Source of the DNA: DATHWB01 sp040880725
Lineage (GTDB): Bacteria; Actinomycetota; Acidimicrobiia; Spongiisociales; ZC4RG35
Assembly (NCBI GenBank): GCA_040880725.1
Contig: JBBDHV010000043.1
Location: forward strand, 21,019-85,018
Direction of reading: 5' to 3'
Length of the DNA stretch: 64,000 nucleotides
In this document: piece by piece, positions 49,331-58,102 of the stretch
Position numbering within the stretch: the first letter of the stretch is position 1
Layout of the letters: the number at the start of each line of letters is the position of its first letter
Program-made: the position numbers and the translations under genes
Notes under the pieces: generated by a model
Seen by the model: only the letters and a program-made list of their open reading frames with translations
The model's database searches: none
Told to the model about the DNA's origin: nothing

Positions 49331-50960
49331 CATGAGAGACGAGATCCGCTCGGCGATCGCCGAGATGGTCGATGAGACACCGGGACCTGCACCGTTCCAT
49401 CAGGTCGCTGCTGGGCGCACCCGGCATGCGGGTACCTGGGCGGGTCCGCGACTGGCGGCAGCCGCATTCACGGCAGTCGTGATACTGATTGGTGCCGTTG
49501 CCGTCATTCGCCCGCAGGCCGAGACACCGTCACCGCTCGCCGGCCTTCCCGGCCTCGAGTCTGATGTCGAGGGTCCGCCACTCGACGGAGGTTTCGCCAT
49601 CCCCTCTCACCTGCCGGACGGATTCGAACCTATTGCAGCCGAGCACCGCTGGATGGCCCCGGGATTCGCCTTGCGGTTCGCCGATCAGAACGGAGCGGAA
49701 GTCTCGGTGCGTGCCGGCGACGATCTCACCGGCATGAGTGCGAACTTCGAAAGCGCCACCGTCGCCGACCGTCTCGCCAACGCGTACCCGGACCTGACGA
49801 TCGCTGAGACGACGGTGCGTGGCCAGGCCGCCTTCGTGTTGGATGGGGGCGACGCCGATACGGAAGGGTGGACCTCTGCGGTCGTCGTGATCGAGAGCCC
49901 GACATCGGTGTCCCGGGTGCTCGGCTTCGGCGTCCCGGCGGCCGAGATCCTCGCGGTTGCCCGCGGCCTCGAAGCCGCCGACTTCGACGCCTACGAACAG
50001 TGGGCTGTCGAGGCGATCGACTCGCACCTCCATGTGACGGCGTGGGTGTCCGATCCCGATGCCTTCACCGACGCCGTGGCGTCGGCCGTCGGTGTCGCCG
50101 AAGTGAGATTGCTGCGCGACGACAGTGGGCGTGGTTCCGACCCGGTGTTCGTCCTCATGGCGGACGACCCTGACCAGTCACCGACGACGACCGCAACCGT
50201 CGGTTCCGATACCACGGTCGTCGCGGTGGACGAGTCCGTGATGGTGCGCCTCGAGGTCACTCTCGACGATCCTGCTCTGGCCGAGTCCGTTGCCGAGGCG
50301 ATCTCAGGCCTCGGCTCAGGCCACGTCGCCTACTCCCCCGCCGTTGCCCGGATGGTGACCGAGGCCTACCTATCCGAGGTGCTGGCCGGCGCGGCGATAG
50401 TCCATGAAGACCCGACGATCCTGCAGCCTGCTCAGGGGCCGGAGCCCCGCTTCGACGTGACCGATCTGGGCGAGGAGGCGCCGCTCCATCCGGCGACGGA
50501 GACGCTGTCCACCTCGGAGGTCGCCGATGTCGACACGATGGTGCCGGGACGGTCTTCCGAAGGCCGGACCCTGCAGGGTCCGATCCTCCACATCGGATCA
50601 CTCGACGAAGGCGCCCGACTGGTGCTCACCTTCGATGGTGGGGCGGACTACATCGAACGCACACTGCATGACGATGGATGGAATGGCGGGGCGGCTTCGC
50701 TTGGGAACTACTCCTACGGCGTCACCGGGCACGGGTCTTCGTCCGTTGGACCGACATACGTCCAGGTACGGGTGCCGCTGGACACCGCAGTGGTGGTTCT
50801 GACGCTCGATGACGGGTCCCGGGTGTGGCAGCGTCCGATCGCCGGGCACGGCCTCCTCCCTGTGGATCACCCTGGCGGCTCCGAATTGGACGCCACGGTG
50901 ACCGCGCTCGCAGCCGACGGCACCGTGATCGGCGTGTGGGAGAGTTCTGGTTCCGGATGA
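49323..50960 (+). CDS. Probable membrane anti-sigma factor with large external domain
   Basis: 545 residues. A short cytoplasmic segment of about 40 residues (MRDEIRSAIAEMVDETPGPA) is followed by a membrane helix (about 44-62, AAAFTAVVILIGAVAVI) and about 480 external residues rich in beta and acidic stretches, with no cysteine-based ZAS motif. Being coupled to the ECF sigma gene suggests an anti-sigma role with a sensory extracytoplasmic part, but the cytoplasmic part is short for that. No known external domain recognised. Copy F of repeat family 1 follows 14 bases after its stop. Confidence 0.75.
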   Translation: MNDMRDEIRSAIAEMVDETPGPAPFHQVAAGRTRHAGTWAGPRLAAAAFTAVVILIGAVAVIRPQAETPSPLAGLPGLESDVEGPPLDGGFAIPSHLPDGFEPIAAEHRWMAPGFALRFADQNGAEVSVRAGDDLTGMSANFESATVADRLANAYPDLTIAETTVRGQAAFVLDGGDADTEGWTSAVVVIESPTSVSRVLGFGVPAAEILAVARGLEAADFDAYEQWAVEAIDSHLHVTAWVSDPDAFTDAVASAVGVAEVRLLRDDSGRGSDPVFVLMADDPDQSPTTTATVGSDTTVVAVDESVMVRLEVTLDDPALAESVAEAISGLGSGHVAYSPAVARMVTEAYLSEVLAGAAIVHEDPTILQPAQGPEPRFDVTDLGEEAPLHPATETLSTSEVADVDTMVPGRSSEGRTLQGPILHIGSLDEGARLVLTFDGGADYIERTLHDDGWNGGAASLGNYSYGVTGHGSSSVGPTYVQVRVPLDTAVVVLTLDDGSRVWQRPIAGHGLLPVDHPGGSELDATVTALAADGTVIGVWESSGSG

Positions 50961-50974
50961 CTCGCGGATCGGCC

Positions 50975-51025
50975 GAACCCTGGGCTCTCAGGGCGCCTGA
51001 ATAGCCCCGGCAACCCTGGGTTCCG
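50975..51025 (+). repeat. Repeat family 1, copy F
   Basis: About 51 bp: GAACCCTGGGCTCTCAGGGC at the left and CAACCCTGGGTTCCG at the right. It is the most divergent full copy, with the right arm altered at two positions. It lies between the anti-sigma gene and the DUF2383 gene. Confidence 0.8.
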
Positions 51026-51106
51026 TGTCGAGGTTTGCCGGCCGGGCTTTTGGGGTACCTCGGAGCCACACCCCAGCGGGGCACCGGGCCCGATACAGGA
51101 GGAATC

Positions 51107-51556
51107 ATGGAAACCAACGACACTGCCGCCGTTCTCGAGGATCTCATCGAGACGCTGGAAGACGGACGCAAAGGCTTCGAGCAGGCCGCCGATCGCATTG
51201 CGGACAGCGACGATCCCGCGGTCGCGGTCGACCTGCGCCGCTTCGCCCAGCAGCGCGCCGAGTTCTCGGTGGAGTTGAGGGATGTCGCCGGCCGTCACGG
51301 CGTCGAGATCGATGAGGAAGGTTCGGTCGCAGGTGCTCTGCATCGTGGCTGGCTCAACTTGAAGGACGCCGTCTCCGGCGACGACCCCAAGGCCGTGCTG
51401 TCTGCCGCCGAGGAAGGCGAGGACCACGCCGTATCCGAGTTCGAGGATGCGCTGGAGAAGGAGCTTCCCGCCGACGTCCGCTCTGTCGTCGAGCGTCAGG
51501 CTCAGGCAGTCCGGGCAGCCCACGATCGCGTGAAGGTTCTGCGCGACTCGCACTGA
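51107..51556 (+). CDS. DUF2383/PA2169-like four-helix protein
   Basis: 149 residues, mostly helical and acidic, of the ferritin-like DUF2383 family. Blocks METNDTAAVLEDLIETLEDG, then DLRRFAQQRAEFSVELRDVA, GSVAGALHRGWLNLKDAVSG and EGEDHAVSEFEDALEKELPA match the family. The Glu and His residues usually placed to bind metal are present, but no function is established. An ideal AGGAGG ribosome site precedes the ATG. Confidence 0.88.
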   Translation: METNDTAAVLEDLIETLEDGRKGFEQAADRIADSDDPAVAVDLRRFAQQRAEFSVELRDVAGRHGVEIDEEGSVAGALHRGWLNLKDAVSGDDPKAVLSAAEEGEDHAVSEFEDALEKELPADVRSVVERQAQAVRAAHDRVKVLRDSH

Positions 51557-51613
51557 TCCCATCCGCTCACGCCGTCTGGCCCGTCGACTCCGGTCGGCGG
51601 GCCTTTCAGCGTG

Positions 51614-52654
51614 CTACTCGGGCGTGCGCAACCGCCGACCAACCCGTCGGGTGGGATAGACGTCGGTGGCGGGCAGGCGGAGCTGGAGAAATGTCGTCCC
51701 GGCCATCTCATAGGTCAGTTTGCCGCCCATCAGCACGGCGAGCTGGCGAGCGACCGCCAGGCCCACCCCCAGTGGCGGTGCCGGGATACCGGTGGCATCT
51801 CGACCGTACGGTGCCGCAATCGTCCCCACTTCTGCGTCCCGTACGGTCACGGTGACGGTCCTGGCGTCGCGTTCGACTTCGACGAGGACGCACTCTCCTC
51901 CGTATGCCAACGCATGGTTGATCAGCGAACGCAGGACTTGGCGGAGTCGGAGCGGGTCGGCGTCGACATGCACCGGGGCACCGTGGACTTCGACGCGGCT
52001 TTCGCGGATCTTGGGAGGTATTCCGGAAAGCACCATGTCGAGGACCTGGTGGAGATCGACCCGGGATACGTCGACGGTCAACCGGTTCGCCGAGTCCAGC
52101 CGCCCTTCCAACACGTAGTGGTCGATAACGTTGCTGAGTTCGGTTGCTTCCTGATGGATGAGCGCCGAAAACTCCTGGTATTCCGCCGGCGTGAGCTCGG
52201 GGTGGCGCGACATGACGACCTCGGAGAAGCCGAGCACGGCGGTCAACGGAGTACGGAGCTCGTGGCTGATTGCCGACAGGAACTTCTGGCGGGCTTCTGC
52301 GAGAGAGCCGATCCGGTCTCGTCCGGTCCCGGCGAGCATGCCGATTGCGGCGAAGAAGCAGAGACGTGTGAGCCACCCGACCAACGGTTGGTCCGTCCCC
52401 GTATCGACGGCGAGCGGCATGAACGGGCCCGACACCAAACCCGCGAGGATCCCGACTGCGAGTCCGCCTTTCAGGCCGAAGGCGAGGGCGGCCAGGACCA
52501 CCGGTACATAGAAGAGGTGTGGCCAGACGGTTTGTGTTCCCCCTGCGAGTACGACCACCAGCGCCGCCAGCACGATGACCAGGCCGATGACGCACGGCCA
52601 GAACCACCGCACTCCGGGCACGGTGTGCAGGCTCCGAATGTGGAGGTTCGACAC
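51614..52654 (-). CDS. Membrane sensor histidine kinase
   Basis: 346 residues with four to five N-terminal membrane helices (to about residue 110), a HisKA domain with phosphoacceptor His131 in SAISHELRTPLTAVLGFSEV, and an HATPase domain. The usual N box is degenerate (RSLINHALAYGG, with a histidine where a second Asn is common) and the G1 box reads DAEVGTI rather than DxGxG. ATP binding or catalysis may therefore be altered. No response regulator is adjacent. GTG start at 52654. Confidence 0.87.
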   Translation of the reverse strand: MSNLHIRSLHTVPGVRWFWPCVIGLVIVLAALVVVLAGGTQTVWPHLFYVPVVLAALAFGLKGGLAVGILAGLVSGPFMPLAVDTGTDQPLVGWLTRLCFFAAIGMLAGTGRDRIGSLAEARQKFLSAISHELRTPLTAVLGFSEVVMSRHPELTPAEYQEFSALIHQEATELSNVIDHYVLEGRLDSANRLTVDVSRVDLHQVLDMVLSGIPPKIRESRVEVHGAPVHVDADPLRLRQVLRSLINHALAYGGECVLVEVERDARTVTVTVRDAEVGTIAAPYGRDATGIPAPPLGVGLAVARQLAVLMGGKLTYEMAGTTFLQLRLPATDVYPTRRVGRRLRTPE

Positions 52655-53038
52655 AGGGAAGTTATCGGGATCCTCGGGTGGGTCCTTGACCGATTCTCAC
52701 TGGGGCTCGCCACCGGCGACGCACCACGGTGACCGACAGAGTGTCCGGTTCCTGCTGATGGAGTGGGCGCGAGCTCGGACGGGCCCCGGCGCGGAGCCGA
52801 ACTGTGGATATGCGGCGGGCCCACCCTGCGCCAGCGCTCCTCGCGGGCCCGCTCACTTCAGATAAGAGGTGCCTTGGACGAGACCGAGCAAGGCCAGGCC
52901 CGTCGCCGTCGGGCGGGTATGCGGTCAGATCCTGGAGGTCGGTCGACGTTGAACTGAGGAACTACGACGCGATGCAGATCGCCAGTTCGTCGGTTACACA
53001 TCCGGTGCGTGCGGTTCCCTTTGCGCCGCTGCTCCAGG
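52655..53038. other. 384-base interval with no gene recognised
   Basis: Between the kinase start and the RES toxin end, both on the minus strand. I find no convincing coding region, RNA gene or repeat copy. It holds two GGGCCC-centred words (near 52819 and 52849) facing each other. Confidence 0.5.
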
Positions 53039-53575
53039 TCAGCCCCAGAACCAGTCGGCATATTGGCGGCGTTCGACGAGGTGGGCTCGGCTGCGCGACG
53101 TCGCAGGGAACCAGGCGAGCTCCCGACCCGCCCCCAGGGGCGTCTGAGCCGAGCGGCACCGAACCCCGCGCATCCCCGCCTTCCTGAGATCGGCACCGAT
53201 CGGTTGACAGACGGCGTGGGGAATCAAATCGGTCGATACGTCGAAGGGATACGTCGTAGGAAGCCCGGCGGCGGACACGCCGCGGGAAGTGTGGACGTCG
53301 GCGACCGTTTGGCTCCGGGGGAGGGTCGCGACCGCGAGATGCGGTGCATTCTCGCCATTGAGCTCCTCGGGCCGATATGGCCAACCGGCGATGAACGAGG
53401 TCAGGTTCAGCCGGGCCGTGACCACGTCCTCAGTGAGGTAGAGCGTCGGCCACGAGCCGGGCGGATTCCAGCGTCCCCCGTGAGCTTGGGCGAAGGTCGG
53501 ATCGAGCGGATCGGTCCATGCTGCTTCGCAGATCCGGAGCCACTCGTGGTTTTCGACGAGCGTCTCGGGGATCAC
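53039..53575 (-). CDS. RES-domain toxin
   Basis: 178 residues of the RES family, whose members degrade NAD+ or ADP-ribosylate proteins. The conserved RES features are GGRWNPPGSWPTLYLTEDVV (R-W-N and the Tyr) and a later Glu/Ser segment. The GTG start overlaps the antitoxin stop (GTGA). The mycobacterial relative MbcT is an NAD+ phosphorylase. The three RES residues (Arg, Glu, Ser) appear represented, but the C-terminal Glu-Ser pair is hard to place. Confidence 0.88.
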   Translation of the reverse strand: MIPETLVENHEWLRICEAAWTDPLDPTFAQAHGGRWNPPGSWPTLYLTEDVVTARLNLTSFIAGWPYRPEELNGENAPHLAVATLPRSQTVADVHTSRGVSAAGLPTTYPFDVSTDLIPHAVCQPIGADLRKAGMRGVRCRSAQTPLGAGRELAWFPATSRSRAHLVERRQYADWFWG

Positions 53576-54006
53576 GCGTGCGCGTCAGCGAACGTGAACA
53601 TCCGGCGGGTCAAGACGACAGCGTCGCCGGTTCGCCCTTCGGTGACGAGCTCGAGCAAGCTCACGTTCCCGAGGTTGGGGGCGGGTCGGCGGACCACGGC
53701 GGGAATCCGATCACGCTTCACATAGTGCGCGAGGAGGTCGGTGATCGACGCCAGGTCGGCGACCTGGGTGACACGATCGGAGGGCACGCCGTTTTCGATC
53801 CATTTGGACACTGCCTGCCGCGACACTCCGAGCATCCGCCCGAGATCGGTCCGGGCCAGATGCCAGGTTCGCATGATCCGTTCGAGTTCCCGACCGCTCA
53901 CCCGACGGTCGAGTTCGTCTGTCAACGCCGCGATCCAGGTGCTGTCGTGTCCGTCGAGCAACAGCGTCGCGACTTCCTGCGGGTCGAGTGCGGCCAGGTC
54001 AGGCAT
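53572..54006 (-). CDS. Xre/MbcA-type antitoxin
   Basis: 144 residues. A helix-turn-helix (TDLGRMLGVSRQAVSKWIEN) lies near residue 65, and a C-terminal segment NVSLLELVTEGRTGDAVVLT resembles the DUF2384 toxin-binding part. It neutralises the adjacent RES toxin and probably represses the operon. The ATG at 54006 is preferred because GGAGG lies eight bases upstream; a TTG at 54027 would extend it by seven residues. Three phased CGCAAC repeats lie upstream. Confidence 0.88.
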   Translation of the reverse strand: MPDLAALDPQEVATLLLDGHDSTWIAALTDELDRRVSGRELERIMRTWHLARTDLGRMLGVSRQAVSKWIENGVPSDRVTQVADLASITDLLAHYVKRDRIPAVVRRPAPNLGNVSLLELVTEGRTGDAVVLTRRMFTFADAHA

Positions 54007-54022
54007 TCGTTGCACCTCCGAA

Positions 54023-54050
54023 CGCAACCATATCGCAACCGTTCCGCAAC
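54023..54050. promoter_or_regulatory. Three direct CGCAAC repeats, probable antitoxin operator
   Basis: CGCAAC begins at 54023, 54034 and 54045, exactly 11 bases apart, one helical turn, so all face the same side of the DNA. They precede the antitoxin start by about 17-44 bases. A role as binding site for the Xre antitoxin is inferred. Confidence 0.55.
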
Positions 54051-54198
54051 GCTCCTCTCATGGAGCGGAGGCGGCTGAGCGTTCGCGGCGCGGGCCATCT
54101 ACTGGACTTCGGGGGCCTACCTCGCGGTGATCGCCGGAAGGTCACGTAAGTTCGAAACCAAAGGCTCCGTTGTCACACCCTCCACCTACGATGCCCCC

Positions 54199-56325
54199 GT
54201 GACCACACCTGACGCCCATCGGGATCGACTCGCAACGCTCCGCGCGGGAGGTTCTGGCGCTCTGAACCGTCTCATGTACCGGTTCCCGCTGCTCGCCGAC
54301 GCTGTGGAAGGCCGAGGCCCCTTGTCCGTACGACCGATGGCGCAAGGACTCTATTGGGCACCCGGATATCCGATCACCGATCTCGAGGCGTTGGCCCGGC
54401 TGTTGGTCACCGGTCGAGCACTCGAGCTGGCAATTCTCGGATGCACCCGCACCGAACGCCAGCTCCTCGCTTTGGCTGCCTGGCACGGCGGCGCACTGAC
54501 GCCCGAGAACGCCACATCGGAGGGAATCCCGGCCGAACAAATCGATCGGGCAGTGCAGGGCCTCGCAGACCTGCTCCTGGTAGACCCTTCCCGCGAGTGG
54601 ATCGTGCTCAGACCGGGTGTGACCGAGGCGACGCCGTTGCCGGGGATCCCGGTCCGCGCCTGGGAGGACCGTCTCACATCAGAGCAACTCCGCACGCGGC
54701 TGGCCAACCTCGGCGTCTCCGCCGGGTCACGAAAGTTGGAGCGGCTCGACATGATGGAGACCGTTCTGCGAGATGAGCGTTCGGTCTTGTCGGCAGTGAA
54801 CGCCCTCGACGCCGAGTCCAAACGCCTCTTTCTCACCGTCGCCAAAGCGGGTGGATGGGGAATGAGTCCGATTGATGCGATTCGTTCCGCAGGTGTTCCG
54901 TACACCATGGTTGAGCGGCTGTCGGCAACCGGACTTATCGCAATCAGCGGATGGGACGACAGAATCTGGGTGTGGCTCGACGTACTGGTGGCACTGGCCG
55001 GCGGGCGACTCTTCGATGATTGGAGCGAGCCCACACTGGAACTGCGCGAGCTCGGACATTTCGAAGTCGTTCGGATACCAGCGGCAGTGGGTCGTCTCGA
55101 GCAACTGCTCGATCAATGGACGACGACGCCTCCCCCGGGTCTGAAAGGCGGAGGTCTCGGCGTCCGATCGGTACGCACGACCGCCAAGCTGCTCGGACTT
55201 CCATCCGAGCAGGTCGGCTTGCTGGCCGCCCTCGCAGCCGAACTCGGGCTTCTCAGACCCGTTGTCGCCGAGCGCCGCGGCCGGGGTCGCAGCCAGCAAG
55301 TGGATTGGGAGTGGCGCGTCACAGGAGACAGACAGACGTGGAGCGCGGAGTCGCCGGGACGTCGATGGGCCAGTCTCGTCCAAAGCTGGATCGACTCCCA
55401 GCATCTCGACACCTCCGGCAAGGCCATCGAACGATACGAGCGCGGCACACCCGAGGTCACGCCCAGCTTCCTGCGAACACTCTTCCTCACCGCTCTGGCC
55501 CGCATCCCCGAGGGTTCGGGCGCCACATCCGATTCGCTGACCGCGCGACTCTTGTTCGAACACTTCGGGCTGTTCGCCCCCGCCGTCGTCGGCCAACTGC
55601 TGGAGGAAGCGCGCATCCTCGGTCTGGTGCTCCCCGGCGACGTGGTGGGCCTTGGATTGGCCGGGCGCATGCTGCTGGCCGGAGTCGCCGAACTGGAGGA
55701 CAGCATCGCCGGTGCCGCTGATCTCTTCATCCTCCAACCCGACCACACGATCATCGCCCCACCCGACCTGCATCACGACATCACCACGACGTTGGAACGC
55801 CTCACGCGCCTCGAGTCGGATGCGGGTGCCCGCATCTACCGAGTGACAGCCGAAGACACCGTCCGCGCGCTCGACGCCGGATGGACGACCGACGAAATTC
55901 TCGTCTTTCTGAGCGGCCACACCGGCACACCCCTCCCGTCCAACGTGGAACGAACAATCCTGGACGCCGGCGAGCAACACGGACGCCTCCAGGTGGGCGA
56001 CGCGACAACGTGGGTGGCATCCGACGATCCCGCACTGCTGGCGAGTGCCGTCTCAGTGCGGGCAGCCAAGCTGTCGCCGGTCAGCCCGACGCTCGCAGTC
56101 TCCGAACTGCCGCGCGACAAGGTCGTCGCCGCCCTCCGCACGGCCGGTCTCTCCCCGGGCGAGCGCCTCGGGGCCAAGCCTGTCACACCCGAAGCCCGCT
56201 CGACGGGGACTCGGGTTCCGTTGCGGGACCGAGCGGTCCGTTCCGACGACGAGATCGAGCAACTGGCAGCGAGGCTCTTCGGACAGGCCGCAGATCGAAG
56301 TGAAGCCGGGAGGCGATCGGGGTGA
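54199..56325 (+). CDS. Helicase-associated protein (XPB partner)
   Basis: 708 residues. Winged-helix-like and beta repeats fill the first two thirds. The C-terminal third carries ADLFILQPDHTIIAPPDLHH, the domain known as Helicase_C_3 or XPB N-terminal-like. Many actinobacteria encode this protein immediately upstream of an XPB/Ssl2 helicase (M. tuberculosis Rv0862c next to Rv0861c). GTG at 54199 begins TTPDAHRDRLATLRAGGSGA. The stop overlaps the helicase start as GTGA. Confidence 0.87.
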   Translation: MTTPDAHRDRLATLRAGGSGALNRLMYRFPLLADAVEGRGPLSVRPMAQGLYWAPGYPITDLEALARLLVTGRALELAILGCTRTERQLLALAAWHGGALTPENATSEGIPAEQIDRAVQGLADLLLVDPSREWIVLRPGVTEATPLPGIPVRAWEDRLTSEQLRTRLANLGVSAGSRKLERLDMMETVLRDERSVLSAVNALDAESKRLFLTVAKAGGWGMSPIDAIRSAGVPYTMVERLSATGLIAISGWDDRIWVWLDVLVALAGGRLFDDWSEPTLELRELGHFEVVRIPAAVGRLEQLLDQWTTTPPPGLKGGGLGVRSVRTTAKLLGLPSEQVGLLAALAAELGLLRPVVAERRGRGRSQQVDWEWRVTGDRQTWSAESPGRRWASLVQSWIDSQHLDTSGKAIERYERGTPEVTPSFLRTLFLTALARIPEGSGATSDSLTARLLFEHFGLFAPAVVGQLLEEARILGLVLPGDVVGLGLAGRMLLAGVAELEDSIAGAADLFILQPDHTIIAPPDLHHDITTTLERLTRLESDAGARIYRVTAEDTVRALDAGWTTDEILVFLSGHTGTPLPSNVERTILDAGEQHGRLQVGDATTWVASDDPALLASAVSVRAAKLSPVSPTLAVSELPRDKVVAALRTAGLSPGERLGAKPVTPEARSTGTRVPLRDRAVRSDDEIEQLAARLFGQAADRSEAGRRSG

Positions 56326-57989
56326 CTGATCCGCTCAACCCGCTCATAGTCCAGTCCGATCACACGGTGCTGCTGGAGGTCGCCTCTCCAAAAGCCGACG
56401 ACGCCCGCCGAGCCCTGGCGCGCTTCGCCGAGCTGGAGAAGTCGCCCGAGCATGTACACACCTACCGAATCACGCCGCTCTCGCTGTGGAATGCGGCCTC
56501 CGCCGGCCTCTCGCCAGGGGAAGTCGCCGCTTCGCTCAGCGGCTTTGCCAAGTACCCGGTGCCTTCGGTGGTCCTCTCAGAGGTCCACGACCAGATGGGC
56601 AGACACGGACGGCTTCGCATCGTGCGTGACTTTGATTCCGGAGGACTCGCCCTGACGACTCACGAGCCTGCGATCCTGGAAGAAGTCGTGCGCGACCGCA
56701 CCCTCGCCGACCTCGTGGGCGCCCGCCTCGATGGGAACCGCTACGCCATCCGCATCGGAGACCGGGGCTCGGTCAAACAGGCGTTGATCAGACTCGGGTG
56801 GCCCGCCGCGGACGAAGCGGGATACACCGAAGGTGAGACGCTCCATTTCGAACTCACCTGTGAGCTGCGTACCTATCAGGCAGAAGCCGTCGAGGCTTGG
56901 TGGGCGGATGGTTCGGCCACCGGGGGCAATGGGGCGCTGGTGCTCCCCTGCGGGGCCGGCAAGACGGTGATCGGGATCGCGGCCCTGGCCCAGGTGGGCG
57001 CGCACTGCCTGATCGTCGCCACATCGATCACGGCAGCCCGCCAATGGATCTCTGAACTCGTCGACAAGACCGACATCGACGAGTCGCTGATCGGCGAATA
57101 CTCGGGGGAACGAAAGCAGATCCGCCCCATCACGGTGGCTACCTACCAGGTGCTGACGTGGGCGGTTTCAGGGTCGAGCGAAGAATCCGACGTCTTCGCG
57201 AGACACCCGCATCTGGCGCTCTTCGACCGCACCCAGTGGGGCCTGGTGATCTACGACGAAGTCCATCTGCTGCCCGCCCCGGTCTTCCGTGCCACCGCAC
57301 GCATCCAAGCGGTGAGGCGATTGGGTTTGACCGCCACCTTGATCCGTGAGGACGGCAAACAGGCAGACGTCTTCTCGCTGATCGGCCCCAAGCGCTACGA
57401 CGCGCCGTGGCGCGACCTCGAGGCGCAGGGATGGATCGCCCCGGCCTCCTGCACTGAAATACGGGTGGACATGTCCAACGAACGACGAATGGACTACGCC
57501 GTGGCCCGCCAGTCGGAGCGATACCGGCTCGCTGCCACGGCCCCGGAGAAGCTTTCCGTCGTCGAAGACCTCATAGGCCGTCATCGGGGGGAACGGATTC
57601 TTGTCATTGGCCAGTACCTCGACCAACTGCGGATCGTCGCCGATTCCCTCGGTGCTCCCCTCGTCACCGGCCAGACATCCCAACGAGTCCGGGACGAGCG
57701 TTTCGCCGCGTTTCGAAACGGGGAGATTCCGGTGCTGGTGGTTTCGAAGGTCGCCAACTTCGCCATCGACCTCCCCGAGGCGAGCGTCGGAATCCAGATC
57801 TCGGGCACGTTTGGCAGCAGACAGGAAGAGGCGCAACGCCTGGGTCGGCTCCTGCGGCCGAAGGCGGACGGACGTCAGGCGTACTTCTACACCGTTGTGA
57901 CCCGCGAGACGGTGGACCAGACTTTCGCGGCCAACCGGCAGCGATTCCTGACCGAGCAGGGCTACGGCTACACCATCACCGACGCCTGA
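56322..57989 (+). CDS. XPB/Ssl2-type DNA helicase
   Basis: 555-residue superfamily 2 helicase. An N-terminal domain (LNPLIVQSDHTVLLEVASPK) resembles the end of the preceding protein. The helicase core has the Q-motif region ELTCELRTYQAEAVEAWWAD, Walker A LPCGAGKT, DEVH in VIYDEVHLLPA, LTATLIREDGK, and C-terminal SVGIQISGTFGSRQEEAQRL with the arginine-finger motif RLGRLLRPK. Archaeal and eukaryotic XPB acts in repair and transcription; in actinobacteria the role is less clear. GTG start at 56322. Confidence 0.93.
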   Translation: MTDPLNPLIVQSDHTVLLEVASPKADDARRALARFAELEKSPEHVHTYRITPLSLWNAASAGLSPGEVAASLSGFAKYPVPSVVLSEVHDQMGRHGRLRIVRDFDSGGLALTTHEPAILEEVVRDRTLADLVGARLDGNRYAIRIGDRGSVKQALIRLGWPAADEAGYTEGETLHFELTCELRTYQAEAVEAWWADGSATGGNGALVLPCGAGKTVIGIAALAQVGAHCLIVATSITAARQWISELVDKTDIDESLIGEYSGERKQIRPITVATYQVLTWAVSGSSEESDVFARHPHLALFDRTQWGLVIYDEVHLLPAPVFRATARIQAVRRLGLTATLIREDGKQADVFSLIGPKRYDAPWRDLEAQGWIAPASCTEIRVDMSNERRMDYAVARQSERYRLAATAPEKLSVVEDLIGRHRGERILVIGQYLDQLRIVADSLGAPLVTGQTSQRVRDERFAAFRNGEIPVLVVSKVANFAIDLPEASVGIQISGTFGSRQEEAQRLGRLLRPKADGRQAYFYTVVTRETVDQTFAANRQRFLTEQGYGYTITDA

Positions 57990-58102
57990 TCCGTCCTGCC
58001 CCGGCCGAGGAGGGCTGTGAATCTCACGACCCATCCCACGAAACCCGCCATCTCAGTCTTTCCAGGGTCGCAGGGGAGTTCTCGATCTCCACCAGGCCCG
58101 TC

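Noticed and set aside
52655..53038. Possible RNA gene in the interval before the RES toxin
   Set aside because: No tRNA-like cloverleaf, no clear promoter-terminator pair and no repeat; GGGCCC words alone are insufficient.
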